The notes under the pieces: model-generated | Told to the model about the DNA's origin: nothing | Database searches by the model: none | What the model saw: the letters and a program-made list of their open reading frames with translations, nothing else | Shown here: positions 32,040 through 42,299 of the stretch, piece by piece | Layout of the letters: the number at the start of each line of letters is the position of its first letter | How positions within the stretch are numbered: the first letter of the stretch is position 1 | Translations under genes and position numbers: made by a program | Assembly (NCBI GenBank): GCA_963281255.1 | Contig: OY725488.1 | Location: forward strand, 5,863,524 to 5,927,523 | Source of the DNA: Aphrocallistes beatrix | Taxonomy: Eukaryota > Porifera > Hexactinellida > Sceptrulophora > Aphrocallistidae | Length of the DNA: 64,000 nucleotides | Direction of reading: 5' to 3'

Positions 32040-32650
32040 ATCGGCACGTGGGAGTCTTTTGGATATGGCTCCAGTAAGTTCTGAGTTCAGACCAAAATGT
32101 CGATTCATCATGGAATTATGACGTCATTGTCACCTTTTTTTAGAATAAGAAATTTCAGTTTTTCGACCATGACTCAGCTATTTTAAGTGATAGAAGGCTA
32201 AAATTTTAATAGAATGTGTATATTAATATATCTCACATATGATACAACTTTCATAAAAGAATAATGACTCATCACTGTTATGACGTCATCATTACGCATC
32301 AAAATTTTTAAAATTGGCAAATTTGGTGATTTTTCGTGTGATATCGATTATAACAGTAGGACAGACGTATTTAGAGATGCTATCTCCCATATAATTAATC
32401 AATGGTGATCACAGGCGCCCAAAGGGCGCCTCCGGCGGATACAAAGTGTTCACCAGAGTCCCAGGGGCGCCGAACTTTTCGAAATCTAAGGACAATTTCG
32501 GGGTTCCAGGGGGGGCTCAGCCCTAAATTTTGTATTGTGTCTATGGGGCATCTTCGAATCCAGGGGGGGGCTCGAGCCTCCCCAGCCCCCCCGGGTTCGG
32601 CGCCTATGCACCAGACGAGCAGTGCAAGCAAGCGAAGAGCGCTTGTATAT
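32040..32650 (+). repeat. copy h of the CRE-bearing repeat, with nested element
   Basis: Near full length. Both TGACGTCA sites are intact (about 32,119 and 32,281), then TTTTCGTGTGATATCGATTA, the first hairpin GGCGCC-CAAAG-GGCGCC, and the last block AAGCAAGCGAAGAGCGCTTG. A 150-bp element sits between the second and third hairpins. The start of another copy follows at 32,660-32,730. Confidence 0.85.
32459..32608. mobile_element. 150-bp miniature element nested in copy h
   Basis: CACCAGAG (32,451-32,458) and CACCAGAC (32,609-32,616) flank it, an 8-bp duplication with one mismatch. Ends CAGGGGCGCCGAAC and GTTCGGCGCCTATG are inverted repeats. The interior is rich in CCAGGGGGGGCTC. The 8-bp duplication suggests a hAT element. 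It also splits the short reading frames seen here. Confidence 0.75.
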
Positions 32651-33013
32651 ACGTATATAACAAATTGATTGAAGAAACTTCCAAGCACAGAAAGCTGATT
32701 TTTGGTATGTGGGAGCCTTTTGGCTAAAAAGAATTTGTCCCCTATACACTCAGAGGCCAGTTTAGAAATGTAATTCGCTTATAAAAGATAAAAAATTAAT
32801 GTTTCTTATTCTTTTTGCTATCAAAACTATAATATACACAAATCGGGTATAAACGAACTGGTGATTTTCCAAATAAGGGATCTGAGAGCTAGTAGGTTTT
32901 TCTTGGACTATTGTTCAAAGTGTTGTATGGATACTAAGTAGATAAGATACACAATATAAATGTAAACCTTCAGGGGGGCTATAGCCTCTGTGGTTCCGCC
33001 GCCTATGCCCTCC

Positions 33014-33383
33014 AGCGAGTACGAATATACTACCGTAAACTGGGGCGACTTTGGCCCTAAGAGGTTGCTTTGTCCTACAATAGCAATTTTAATAAAATAT
33101 ACTCAAACTTAGAAATATTGCGGTTTAAATACCTTTGGATATATATTGAGAGTTTCATAAGTTTGAGTATATTTTATTAAAATTGCTATTGTGGGACAAA
33201 GCAACCTCTTAGGGCCAAAGTCGCCCTAGTTTACGGTAATTAGAACGCTCTAATATACTATATGTGGAGTATATTGAGGTATTGTGGTATATGACATTGG
33301 CAGGTATGGTGGAATGTGGTAAAACCTCAATATATTTCACATATGATATATTAGAGCGTTCTATTTGTATATTCGTACTCGCT
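33014..33383. mobile_element. outer palindromic element interrupted by another
   Basis: AGCGAGTACGAATATAC at the left pairs with GTATATTCGTACTCGCT at the right, and GAACGCTCTAATATA with TATATTAGAGCGTTC. The left arm is split by the element at 33,033. Without that insertion the arms are about 60 bp and the element about 165 bp. Confidence 0.8.
33033..33236. mobile_element. inner 204-bp palindromic element at a TA site
   Basis: Arms of about 80 bases (CCGTAAACTGGGGCGACTTT and its complement AAAGTCGCCCTAGTTTACGG) flank a short centre, with TA on both sides. It is almost a perfect palindrome and sits inside the outer element, so it inserted later. Confidence 0.85.
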
Positions 33384-33774
33384 GAACCTAGCCGAGAAAA
33401 ACTAGGGGTTACTCGATATGGTTACTTCAAAATTTGGAGATCGGAATTTTCACATTCCTGGCCGTTGCTAGGAAAAAAATCACTAAATATGGTCAATATA
33501 TATCACATCTCTGGAAATTTAATGCTGGACACGAATCCAACAATCAAAATATGATCTAGCATGATTAAAAGAAGTTATTGATAGTGGACAATTCCGGCGA
33601 ATACTATCGGACGGGTCATTTTGGGGCAGCTGTCATAGGTAGAATGTCTAGGAAGATCTTCGTTATAAATGCGGATTCGGATTCCTGAGCAAATTCCGGT
33701 CTAGAAAAATCATACCATTGGATACTTTCAACACAAATAAAAGTGCCTGGGCTCTTGGATTGCTCATAAAGTTC

Positions 33775-35036
33775 AACTTAGTCATAAACTCCTTTGAGTA
33801 AGGACTCAATCTCGGGTCCTGGAATTTGTGCCATTGGTCATGTTACCTTACCTCAACTATGTATGGAATGTGAGTTATGTGGTTTTTACACCTGTTTTTC
33901 ATAGATTTAAGTTAAATTTTGGCGATATTCTGACCTGTTTTAAGCACATTTTAAGGCATTATTAATGTATGATTTTCAGAGAAAATCAAGGTGGGAACAG
34001 GTTGGTCCGAAGAATTTGAAAATTTCTAATGGAACGTTGTTACATTCCAGCGTTGGTATGGAAACGAATTTTTGCCATTTGAGCCTATCTCTTTAAAACC
34101 GTTATGGTTAGACATTGAAATTTGAATGTATTTGATAGGCAATAGACTATTTTATATTAGTTCCTAATAGATTTTGTGACATCAAATATTATTCATAAAA
34201 TATATTGCATCATATCTCGAAAACCTTAGGATCCCATGTTACAAAATGTACTAGGAGCTAATAGAAAGTAGCCTATTGCCTATCAAATACAGTCAGATTT
34301 GAATGTCTAACTATAACGGTTTTAAAAACATAGGCCCAAGTGATAAAAATGCGCTCCCATTAGCAACGCTGGAATGTAACAGCATTTATTAGAAATTTTC
34401 AGATTTTTCGATTCAACTCGTCAGCATCACGAGTGTTATCTTAGCAGCGGATTCAGCGGCACCAAGTACACACCAAGGCTGAAATAAACGTAGTTTAAAG
34501 GAAAAGTTTTTATCATAAATATTTCATGAGATATTAGCCAAAAACTGAGATCTAAATTTGATGTGTCACTGCTAACTTATTTTGTGAAAATTTAAAAATT
34601 TAAACTTAAAATACACCAACTCTCTTCTTTCCACTGGTATAATTATTTTTGATCTTGGACAATACTTTTCGAGTTATAAGCGATTAAGTGTGACTTCGAA
34701 TCCGCTGCTAAGATAACACTCGTGTCAGCATCTTGATTTTCTCTGAAAATCATACATTAATGACGCTTTAAAATGTGCTTAAAACAAGTCAGAATATCGC
34801 CAAATATATATCTTAAATATGTGAAAAACAGGTTTGTAAACCACATAACTCGTATTCCACATATAGTTGAACAACGGACTCCAAAAATTATACTTCCAAT
34901 TTAACAATAATACATTTTCAAGTCTAACTTGAGCGGATTACGAGATATTAATAATACACAATTGATCCAAGTTCCAGGACCCGAGATTGACGGCTACAGT
35001 CCTTACTTAAAGGAGTCTATGGTTATAGTAGAGTCA
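33775..35036. mobile_element. 1.26-kb palindromic element with nested insertion
   Basis: The left outer arm (CTCAATCTCGGGTCCTGGAA) pairs with the right outer arm (TTCCAGGACCCGAGATTGAC). Further inward GATTTTCAGAGAAAATCAAG pairs with its complement, then the blocks around CATTCCAGCG pair across 34,200. Arms are 200 bases or more with mismatches. A 295-bp element interrupts the right half. It resembles the 904-bp family in one motif only. No coding content. Confidence 0.8.
34429..34723. mobile_element. Mutator-like miniature element, 295 bp, 9-bp duplication
   Basis: GTCAGCATC occurs directly before (34,420-34,428) and after (34,724-34,732). Ends ACGAGTGTTATCTTAGCAGC and GCTGCTAAGATAACACTCGT are perfect inverted repeats, with pairing over about 26 bases. 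A 9-bp duplication is typical of Mutator-like elements. It is non-coding. Confidence 0.9.
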
Positions 35037-35286
35037 ACAACAACTTTATAAGAGTTATAAGAGAGATCATACTGGGATTTAATGCGCATAGCCATGGTAG
35101 AAGGTAAATTACTATGTTACAGAATTGAAAATGTAAGACTGAATAGTCAACTTTCCAAATACAATACATACATCAGGTACAAGTAAAATAATCCTATAAA
35201 AATTCAATCGGATCTAACATGGTGGGCTCAAAAAGGTGTGATTGGATGCAAGCCAGATCAGAAAATAATGTGTGAAAACTGCCGAA

Positions 35287-38200
35287 TCAGTAGTAACTGC
35301 TCCTAGTTTTAACTTTGTTCTTTGAAACTACAGTCCATTCTGAATCAGAATTTCGTTCCGCCCCTTCCGATTCCTTTCTTTTGTCACTATCCTTCGCCTT
35401 ATTTTCCATATTTTCTGCGACACGATCACCCTTCTTGTCATCCCTCCTCACCTCTTTGTCATTCTGCTCCCATGACCTATCCTCTCTTCTGACATAATAG
35501 TTTTTCTTGTCTTCCCTTTGAAATCCCCTCTCATCACCTCTCCGAAAACCTCTATCACTATCCCGACGATATTCCCTCTCATTATCCTGACGATATTCCC
35601 CCTCATTGTCACGACGATACTCCTTCTCATTGTCACGGCGATACTCCTTCTCATTGTCACGACGATACTCCCCCTCATTGTCACGGCGATACTCCTTCTC
35701 ATTGTCACGACGATACTCCTTCTCATTGTCACGACGATACTCCTTCTCATTGTCACGGCGATACTCCTTCTCATTGTCACGACGATACTCCTTCTCATTG
35801 TCACGACGATGCTCCTTCTCATTGTCACGACGATACTCCTTCTCATTGTCACGACGATATTCCCTATTATTATCGCGACGATATTCCCTATCATAATCTC
35901 GTGTTTGTTTTTTTCGGTCTCTATAATATCCCTTGCGATCTTCCCTCCCACCCCTCGCCTCTCTACGCGTGTAACTATCTCGCCGAGATAGCTCTCGGCT
36001 GCCTCTGTATGACTTTTGGGAGGAAGAGTCTACCGAAGTGCTGTCACTGCTGTACTGATGGGTGTCTTCTCTCGGACTACGTCCATTCTGCACACCTCCC
36101 ACTGCACTCAAGATGTGATCTTCCCTGCTACTGGTGCTCATGTTATCATCATTATTACCCTCTACGTGAATTTCCACACTCTCAGTTCTGATACCTGTGC
36201 TAAAGGGAGTAGTGGTAGAATTTCGATGTGGGGTCTTTTCTGGGGAAAGCATATTACTTTTAACCGGTAAGGAGAACCGTTTGTTGTACGGCCGTCTGTT
36301 GACCGAAGGGGAAATGGGTCGGTATGAATTTGAGTTTGAACCGCGGAACGGAGGATTTGATGGATTAGGGGTGCGAGGGGAAGAGAACTGGGTGTTTAAG
36401 TTGGCGGGGGAGGAGGGGCGGCTAGTAGAAGACAAGCGCGGAGAGATGTGGGAGAGGCTGGACTGAGAGCGGAAAGAGGAATTCGGGTGGAGACTGCTCG
36501 GACTGTTGTTGAAGTTGGGCATCGGACCAGCAATGACGATTGTCTTCGGACAAGTCTGGCTGGAGATCATCCTAGCTAGACTCCCGGGGCCTTTATTGGC
36601 CCAGTCTCCTTTCAGTGCAGGGCCGTTGAAGTCCTTCAAACTAGAGGAAGAGTTGCGAGGAATGTCGTTCGAGCAGAATTCGAATGTGTTGGCGGAGAGA
36701 GAGGAAACGCTCTTGAGAGGATGCTGGTAGTCTGAACCTGAGAGTGAGTTCTGGGGCGTGATAGCCGTTGTGCTAGTGGATTTGATTCTGAGCTCGACTT
36801 TGCACTCAACAGGTTTCCCGCCTATCTCAGGGGTAAACAGATAGTCAACATCTACAGGTGTCACAACGATGAGATCGTCAAAGTTGACCTTACACTCCAC
36901 CATCCCCGGAGTGTCCACAACTAGCCACTTATTCATGACGAATGGCGGTCTATTCAGTTCGATCTGCATATTCTTCTCGTTGAGATTGAATGTTATCGAC
37001 TGTACAGTGGGAATAGCACACTCGTCTCCATCCAGCTCCAGGTACAGCTTCCAACGGTTCTCCTTAGGAATGTCAGGATTGGGGCGGCATATATTCCCGA
37101 ATATGAGCACCAGCTCTGCCAACTTCAGCGTCTGCTGGTGCATCAGTAGAGGCGTGGTTTCGATGACAGTCGCCGCGAGGGGAGGGAAATTCATCAGACT
37201 CTGGTTGGACTCTCGTAGCTCCTTGATAGCGTCCAGGAGGTCTATCCTCTGCCCGAGCCCGGTGATGTTCATCTTAACCAGGTCTTCCTCTCCGAGCAGC
37301 TTGAGGGCTTTCCCGTCAATGCTCTCCGCATAGAAGCGGTTAGCCAGCTCGATGAACTGATCCTCCAGCTCATCTCCGTCCCCCTTCCTCAGCTCCTTGA
37401 CCCACTGGTACACCTGGCGCGGGGTCCACTTCTCCAGGGAGTGGTAGGTGCTGCGCGACTGCTGGCGATGTTCCTTCTGCCGCAGCATCTTCTCCTTTAT
37501 CATCAGCTGTCGCTCCCAGATCTGAAGCTGTTTCTCCTTATCGGTTAGCTCGTTTCCCTGCTTCATGAGTTTCTCATTCTTGTTTCCGATGTCCACTTGC
37601 CATTTTCCAGGATTATCTAAAAAGACGGCCGTCTTTTTCTCCAGGTCTTTATCTTGCTTCAAGTCCTCCAGGTTCTTCACGAGGAATTGGAAGTCAGGTC
37701 GCTCTTTAGGATTCTCTTTCCAGCAGGACTGAATCAATACTTTGAATTTGTGCGGGCATTCCGCAGGGAGATGCGGTCTCTCTCCTTTCATGGCGACCAG
37801 CCAGGCCACCTGGAGATTCTCCAAGCTGTGGTAGGGCACCTTACAAGTCAAAAGTTCCCAGAAAACGATGGCGAACGAGTAAGTGTCCGATGCTTCAGTC
37901 ACCATAGACTCCTTTATCACCTCTGGAGCCATCCATGCCATCGTCCCTGCAATCGTGCTGGCCTCCTTCAGTGTGTTCTGTTGGAATTTGGAAGATCCGA
38001 AATCGCATAATTTGCAAGAAAGCTTCGAATTGATGACAACATTCTTAGACTTGAGGTCTCTGTGAATAACAGTTTGAGGCGCCTGGAAATGAAGGTATTC
38101 CATACCTCTTGCGATGTCCAGTGCCCACATCACGACGCGTCCATAGTCCAGCCTCTGATTCAGACCATTCTTCTTGCCCAAGTAATCGTAAAGAGATCCG

Positions 38201-38454
38201 AATTCTGCAATTTCTGTCACTATCCCATATCCGTTATTGTCATTTACTATCCCGAAGAATTGGATGACATTCCTATGTCTAAGAGAGGTGAGTACTTGTA
38301 CCTCTCTGTCTTCAGGGTTCAGTGTAGGCAAACGCTTGATGGCCACATCCTTACTCTTGGTTTTCCAATGTGCACGCATTACAGTGCCAAACGTGCCCGC
38401 CCCGATAGGACCCAAGTAGTCGAACTCTTCCTGCGTGAGATGGAAGAAGGTCAT
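35287..38454 (-). CDS. ZAK/MLTK-type MAP3K, 1055 aa, with C-terminal RRDNEKEY repeats
   Basis: One frame. Kinase domain ~10-270: GAGTFGTV glycine loop, VAIKRL Lys, HRDLKSKNVVI, DFGSSK and APE all intact, so an active Ser/Thr kinase of the mixed-lineage type. A leucine-zipper-like coil follows (~300-345), then a SAM domain (~352-425, WTPRQVYQWVKEL). Order and spacing fit ZAK (MAP3K20), which activates JNK and p38 and in vertebrates senses stalled ribosomes. Residues ~430-580 are probably globular, in the place of ZAK's post-SAM region. Ser/Pro-rich text (~600-830) comes next. The tail has about fourteen 8-residue units (YRRDNEKE) of alternating charge, encoded by a 24-bp minisatellite, and ends EWTVVSKNKVKTRSSYY. 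Vertebrate ZAK-alpha is about 800 residues. The repeat tail is unusual. Confidence 0.88.
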   Translation of the reverse strand: MTFFHLTQEEFDYLGPIGAGTFGTVMRAHWKTKSKDVAIKRLPTLNPEDREVQVLTSLRHRNVIQFFGIVNDNNGYGIVTEIAEFGSLYDYLGKKNGLNQRLDYGRVVMWALDIARGMEYLHFQAPQTVIHRDLKSKNVVINSKLSCKLCDFGSSKFQQNTLKEASTIAGTMAWMAPEVIKESMVTEASDTYSFAIVFWELLTCKVPYHSLENLQVAWLVAMKGERPHLPAECPHKFKVLIQSCWKENPKERPDFQFLVKNLEDLKQDKDLEKKTAVFLDNPGKWQVDIGNKNEKLMKQGNELTDKEKQLQIWERQLMIKEKMLRQKEHRQQSRSTYHSLEKWTPRQVYQWVKELRKGDGDELEDQFIELANRFYAESIDGKALKLLGEEDLVKMNITGLGQRIDLLDAIKELRESNQSLMNFPPLAATVIETTPLLMHQQTLKLAELVLIFGNICRPNPDIPKENRWKLYLELDGDECAIPTVQSITFNLNEKNMQIELNRPPFVMNKWLVVDTPGMVECKVNFDDLIVVTPVDVDYLFTPEIGGKPVECKVELRIKSTSTTAITPQNSLSGSDYQHPLKSVSSLSANTFEFCSNDIPRNSSSSLKDFNGPALKGDWANKGPGSLARMISSQTCPKTIVIAGPMPNFNNSPSSLHPNSSFRSQSSLSHISPRLSSTSRPSSPANLNTQFSSPRTPNPSNPPFRGSNSNSYRPISPSVNRRPYNKRFSLPVKSNMLSPEKTPHRNSTTTPFSTGIRTESVEIHVEGNNDDNMSTSSREDHILSAVGGVQNGRSPREDTHQYSSDSTSVDSSSQKSYRGSRELSRRDSYTRREARGGREDRKGYYRDRKKQTRDYDREYRRDNNREYRRDNEKEYRRDNEKEHRRDNEKEYRRDNEKEYRRDNEKEYRRDNEKEYRRDNEKEYRRDNEGEYRRDNEKEYRRDNEKEYRRDNEGEYRQDNEREYRRDSDRGFRRGDERGFQREDKKNYYVRREDRSWEQNDKEVRRDDKKGDRVAENMENKAKDSDKRKESEGAERNSDSEWTVVSKNKVKTRSSYY
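35560..35900 (-). repeat. 24-bp coding minisatellite in the ZAK-like gene
   Basis: About fourteen direct units of TCATTGTCACGACGATACTC plus four bases (CTTC) lie in tandem. The 24-base period keeps the frame as the octapeptide YRRDNEKE. Units differ by synonymous or mild changes (cggcgatac/cgacgatac; CTTC to CCCC giving E to G). Frames seen on the other strand here are by-products. Confidence 0.95.
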
Positions 38455-38703
38455 GGCCTTAGTTCGAGATTATTTGAAATTCTTAGACACTCTGATAGCG
38501 GGCTTAGGTCATGAGCTAATTACAAAACTATATATACGACCTGTAGAAACTCTAAAAGTCAGTTTATAATAAAAGCTGATATCTCAAAAGTATAGATGAG
38601 TAAGTAATTAATTAAGGGCCACAGAGGCTAGAGAATATACAAAATATACAAGGAAGCCTGCTAGAGACTAATAAAATTTCACTGTGTCTTGTTGGTCTAG
38701 TCA

Positions 38704-38783
38704 GTACAGCTTCTCTACCACTTGAATACAGTGCAACTTCTCTACCACTTGAATACAGTGCAACTTCTCTACCATTTAGAAGC
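38704..38783 (+). repeat. 27-bp tandem repeat, ~2.7 units
   Basis: Units of CTTCTCTACCACTTGAATAC plus AGTGCAA occur in a row, almost identical. It lies 250-330 bases upstream of the ZAK-like start codon. No function is evident. Confidence 0.85.
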
Positions 38784-38996
38784 TCCACATAGGATATAAT
38801 TATTATGAGAAGCAATTAAGCATTCAATTGAGTATTATATTAAAATCGCTATTTTAGAGGGCTATGTAAAGAGATTTTTTTAAAATCAATGAAGGAGTTA
38901 CAAATAAATTAGAAAGACTTAATTAAATGAAGTCTAGTCAGTCACTCCCTAAGAAGAAAATTCAAACCGCGAGTTAAAGCTTAGAAATAATTAGCA

Positions 38997-39099
38997 CAGT
39001 GGTTCCCAACCTGGGGTCCATGGACCCCTTAGTGGTCTACAGAAGATATCAGGGGGTCCACAGAAAATAGGAAAATTGCTATAAGGTTGAAAACCGCTG
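38997..39099. mobile_element. hAT-like miniature element, 103 bp
   Basis: Ends CAGTGGTTCCCAACCTGGGG and AAGGTTGAAAACCGCTG form an imperfect inverted repeat of the CAGTGGTT type. The flanks (AATAATTAGCA and AATTATTAGCA) are similar but do not give an exact 8-bp duplication at the expected position. Confidence 0.65.
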
Positions 39100-40372
39100 A
39101 ATTATTAGCATATACGACTTCACTATTCTAAACTAATAAACCGATAAAACAATCTAAGATCTCCCAAATGACTGGTCTAGGCATAATCTTTCATTATAAT
39201 CCATGATCTTCCATTTTTATAAAATACGGTTCGTTGGATAGTGTTGGTAGTATTCAAGTGCTAATTAGAGATGAACGAATTATTCTAAATATTAATATAA
39301 TGACATAGATATGGAGTAGTGTGGCTGTAATGGTCGAAAAATGAACAAAAAAAATTATCCATAATTATCCAATTTTTGTACGTTTTCGCCCATTTTCAGC
39401 CATTTTGACCATATTTCATCATTTTTTAAACTATTTTCGAACGCAATCAGTGTAGTAGTGGGTACACTTGAACAGATGTAAGCCGCATGTCACTAAGCCA
39501 CTGGACACACATAGCATAGCAACGACTGCGGTCATGGGAATGAGGCAAAAACAATGGGACCCGACGAGTTGACACACGGACACAGGAAGAGGCACCGGAA
39601 GAAGGAACGCCTGACCCCTGAGAGAGACACACATGCCATGAACTCGATTATTGATAGTCCAACCTGATATTTAAAAATCTTAAGTTTATTAGTAGAACAT
39701 AAGGACGGATTTGAGTCTATAACTTTTTCACAACAAGCGAAATCTCGAAACGATGCTTTCCAAATCATGTGCTGAGGTAAGGCAGAAAGTCTTTTAGTTT
39801 CGGGATTATATTTAAATTAAATTGCGCACACAACTCGGCGAATTCTCTAATCAATATGTGTTTATTTTTTTTAACTTTTGAAGAGGCGTGACGTCAGTAG
39901 ATAGGGGGCCAGAGGGGACGGCTGAGTAGGAACAGGGGCACGATAAGGGGTAGGCAGGTGAAGCGAAAGGTTAATCATATTTGGAGAACCGGGAAGAGGG
40001 TGCCACAATTCATTTTCGCACCGAAAAGGTGTTATAGCACGACTCCCTGCATTTGATGAAATCATGGATCCTAAAACGAAATGAAGTAGAATTGATTATT
40101 ACAGTCGAAATCGGGGGTTTTGCCCCCTTGATGTAGGGAAATGGTTGCCTATAAACTCAACTACGCATATAGTGAGTGTACTTAAGATAAGTCTATGCAT
40201 TATCTGATAGGCTGGGTCAAGAAATGTACAAATGGTCGGATCAACTTCTACCTAAGGTAAAAGTTGCCTTTACACCTTTCGAGGATTATAAGAAATTTAG
40301 ATCCGAAAAAAATTGATTTGACCCTTGCGGTTTTATAGTTTTGATGTGTCACTTCCACACCATTGACTTTAA

Positions 40373-40471
40373 CTAGAATGCCCAGCATTTATATGGCTTC
40401 GGTGCCATATAAAATGGCTGGGAGACATCCGCGATATCAAGGACACTGTGTCCCCACTGGGCATTCTACGG
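40373..40471. mobile_element. piggyBac-like miniature element, copy 2 (99 bp)
   Basis: TTAA on both sides (40,369-40,372 and 40,472-40,475). Ends CTAGAATGCCCAG and CTGGGCATTCTACGG match copy 1 at 5,144. The interior shares GGCTGGGAGACATCCGCGAT. The difference in length comes from the region between the two ATGGCTTC repeats. Confidence 0.85.
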
Positions 40472-40862
40472 TTAAATCGTCCGAATTGTCAAAATCCTTT
40501 GACTTACCCCCTTCAAATATATTAATTGGTAATAGTAAGTCACCAATTTGCTGTCGAATGGTATTAGTATGCAAGCAATGGAGACTTACAAAAACAATGA
40601 ATAACAAAGAATAACAATACTTATTATGATAAATTACCAAGTAAAAATAGGAAGTCCAACTCATAACACGACAATTCGTAACAGACAATTCGTAACAACG
40701 ACATCTCGTAACATGACTACTTGTAAATTCCGATTGGTCTTTCAATTCAAAAATTAAATTTTACATTATTTATTTCTATCGTTCATAGTGTGGAAGTCAT
40801 CATATAAATATTTCTTATGTCACAGTCATTTATTAATCCGACTTCACTCATAATTATTGATA

Positions 40863-40997
40863 ATGGCAGAATCTACTTCTCACTCACTCAGGTTAACCAG
40901 TTATATTAATTGTAAGCATAGGAAGGTTGGAGAGATTGCACACTGGTTGTGCGAACAGAGAGGATATTGTAAGGCGAGATACACACCAAAGGTATAG
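40863..40997 (+). pseudogene. FLYWCH-type zinc finger remnant of the MULE
   Basis: From ATG at 40,863 the frame reads about 44 residues to a stop, including CKHRKVGEIAHWLCEQRG then YCKARYTPKV. The pattern WxC-x6-CKAR is the core of FLYWCH fingers, which are commonly found N-terminal to MULE transposases. The downstream His pair would be in the following, frame-broken text. Confidence 0.65.
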
Positions 40998-41110
40998 AAA
41001 TTATTAAAAGAACCAGCGAACACCCTGCATCAACCAGCTGAAAAGGCAGTTAGTTGATGTGTAGTGAAGGCAAACATAAAACGAAAGGCATTGTACTTGC
41101 TAGATAGTCA

Positions 41111-42252
41111 TGTAGGGTTTAATTTGGGGGGGCCTGTCACGAAAAAATTGGTCCAGGGGGACCAATTTTGGCAGGCCAAAACTGGTCCGCCCCTGCCAAA
41201 ATTGGTCCGAGTTAAATTTTGTGTCATTTTATTACGTACACTAAAGTAGTCCTCTCGTCATAGGATGTGCTGACATTACAACAAGTATGTAGAAGTTTTA
41301 CTATTGCGTCCCGCCATTTCCCTTCAACGCTGTGCCCGCTTTGATCATGACTCAAGTTGGCATTATTCATGTTAAAAAAATGTCTGTCGGTAGACCGATA
41401 GTGCAGCTGACTTGGCATGTGAGATATGAATGAGATATGAATATGCCAAAATTGGTCCGGGGACCAGTTTTAGCAGCCAAACTGGTCCGGGGGGACCAGA
41501 TTTAGCCAGGGGGGACCAATTTTGGCTGCCAAAACTGGTCCCCGGACCAATTTTGGCGACCAAATCTGGTCCCCCGGACCAAGTTTGGCCCGGACCAATT
41601 TTGGCCTGACAGGCCCCCCCAAATCAAAAATCCTGTTATTATATTTGGGGGGGGGGGGCTTCCAATTTGGGGGTCCTCTCCAAATCCTCTTTTATCTTTT
41701 ATGTGGGGTTAAAAGTTATCAAATATAAAACAATCAAATTATATCGCTATAGTTTCATATTTCATTGGAAATATACGATTGCTAAATCCGATCATCCGAA
41801 GTTGAAATGTAGCAAATTTTACAAATTTTGCATTAAAATTCATTCAACATTGTATAATAATGTTCTTACACTACAAATAAGTACGTTACCACTAGCGTAA
41901 AAAGAGAACATTAATGGGAAGTCTGACTAGTTACTTTGGTGGGATATCTAGGGCTTAATACTTTGCCCTTTGACCAGTCTTGAGGCTACAATTCTATTTT
42001 AAAATATATACTCTAAGATACCAATTCTTTTCAATATAAAATCTCTTTTGATTTTGCGGCCCTTGTAATTTTTTAGGAGGACCTCCCCAAATAAGGTGGT
42101 TGAAAAATGGGGAGGCCCCTAACTTTTTGGAGCCCCATACATATAATAATAGAAGAGGATTTGGGAAGGGGGCCCCAAATAAAATAACAGGATTTTTGAT
42201 TTGGGGAGGACCTCCCCAAATTTGGGGGGAGCCCCCCAAATTAAACCCTACA
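41111..42252. mobile_element. G/C-run-ended element nested in the MULE
   Basis: TAGGGTTTAATTTGGGGGGG at the left and CCCCCAAATTAAACCCTA at the right are inverted ends. Inside, the left half has a GGACC minisatellite (41,140-41,220 and 41,440-41,610, units like CCAATTTTGGC), and the right half has repeated TTTGGGG/CCCCAAA blocks. A similar left end is at 13,572. No transposase or duplication was found. Confidence 0.6.
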
Positions 42253-42299
42253 AGTCACACCACATTGTGGTAGAATGCCTTCAAACTGTATCAGAGGGT

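Larger units (their letters stand above)
38455..40372. other. gene-free stretch downstream of the gene start of ZAK-like
   Basis: It contains the upstream region of the ZAK-like gene, a tandem repeat (38,704-38,783) and a hAT-like element (38,997-39,099). The short frames at 39.4-40.1 kb are not protein-like. No RNA gene was seen. Confidence 0.45.

Noticed and set aside
32395-32749. Several 65-97-residue frames around the nested repeat
   Set aside because: They run across the boundaries of two transposons and are explained by their GC-rich text.
35448-35991. Repeat-rich frames on both strands over the ZAK-like tail
   Set aside because: They are other-frame readings of the 24-bp minisatellite. 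The minus frame of the kinase gene explains it.
39431-40065. Short Cys/Ser-rich minus-strand frames
   Set aside because: They overlap in two frames, have no domain and look compositional. No supporting start or splice context was found.
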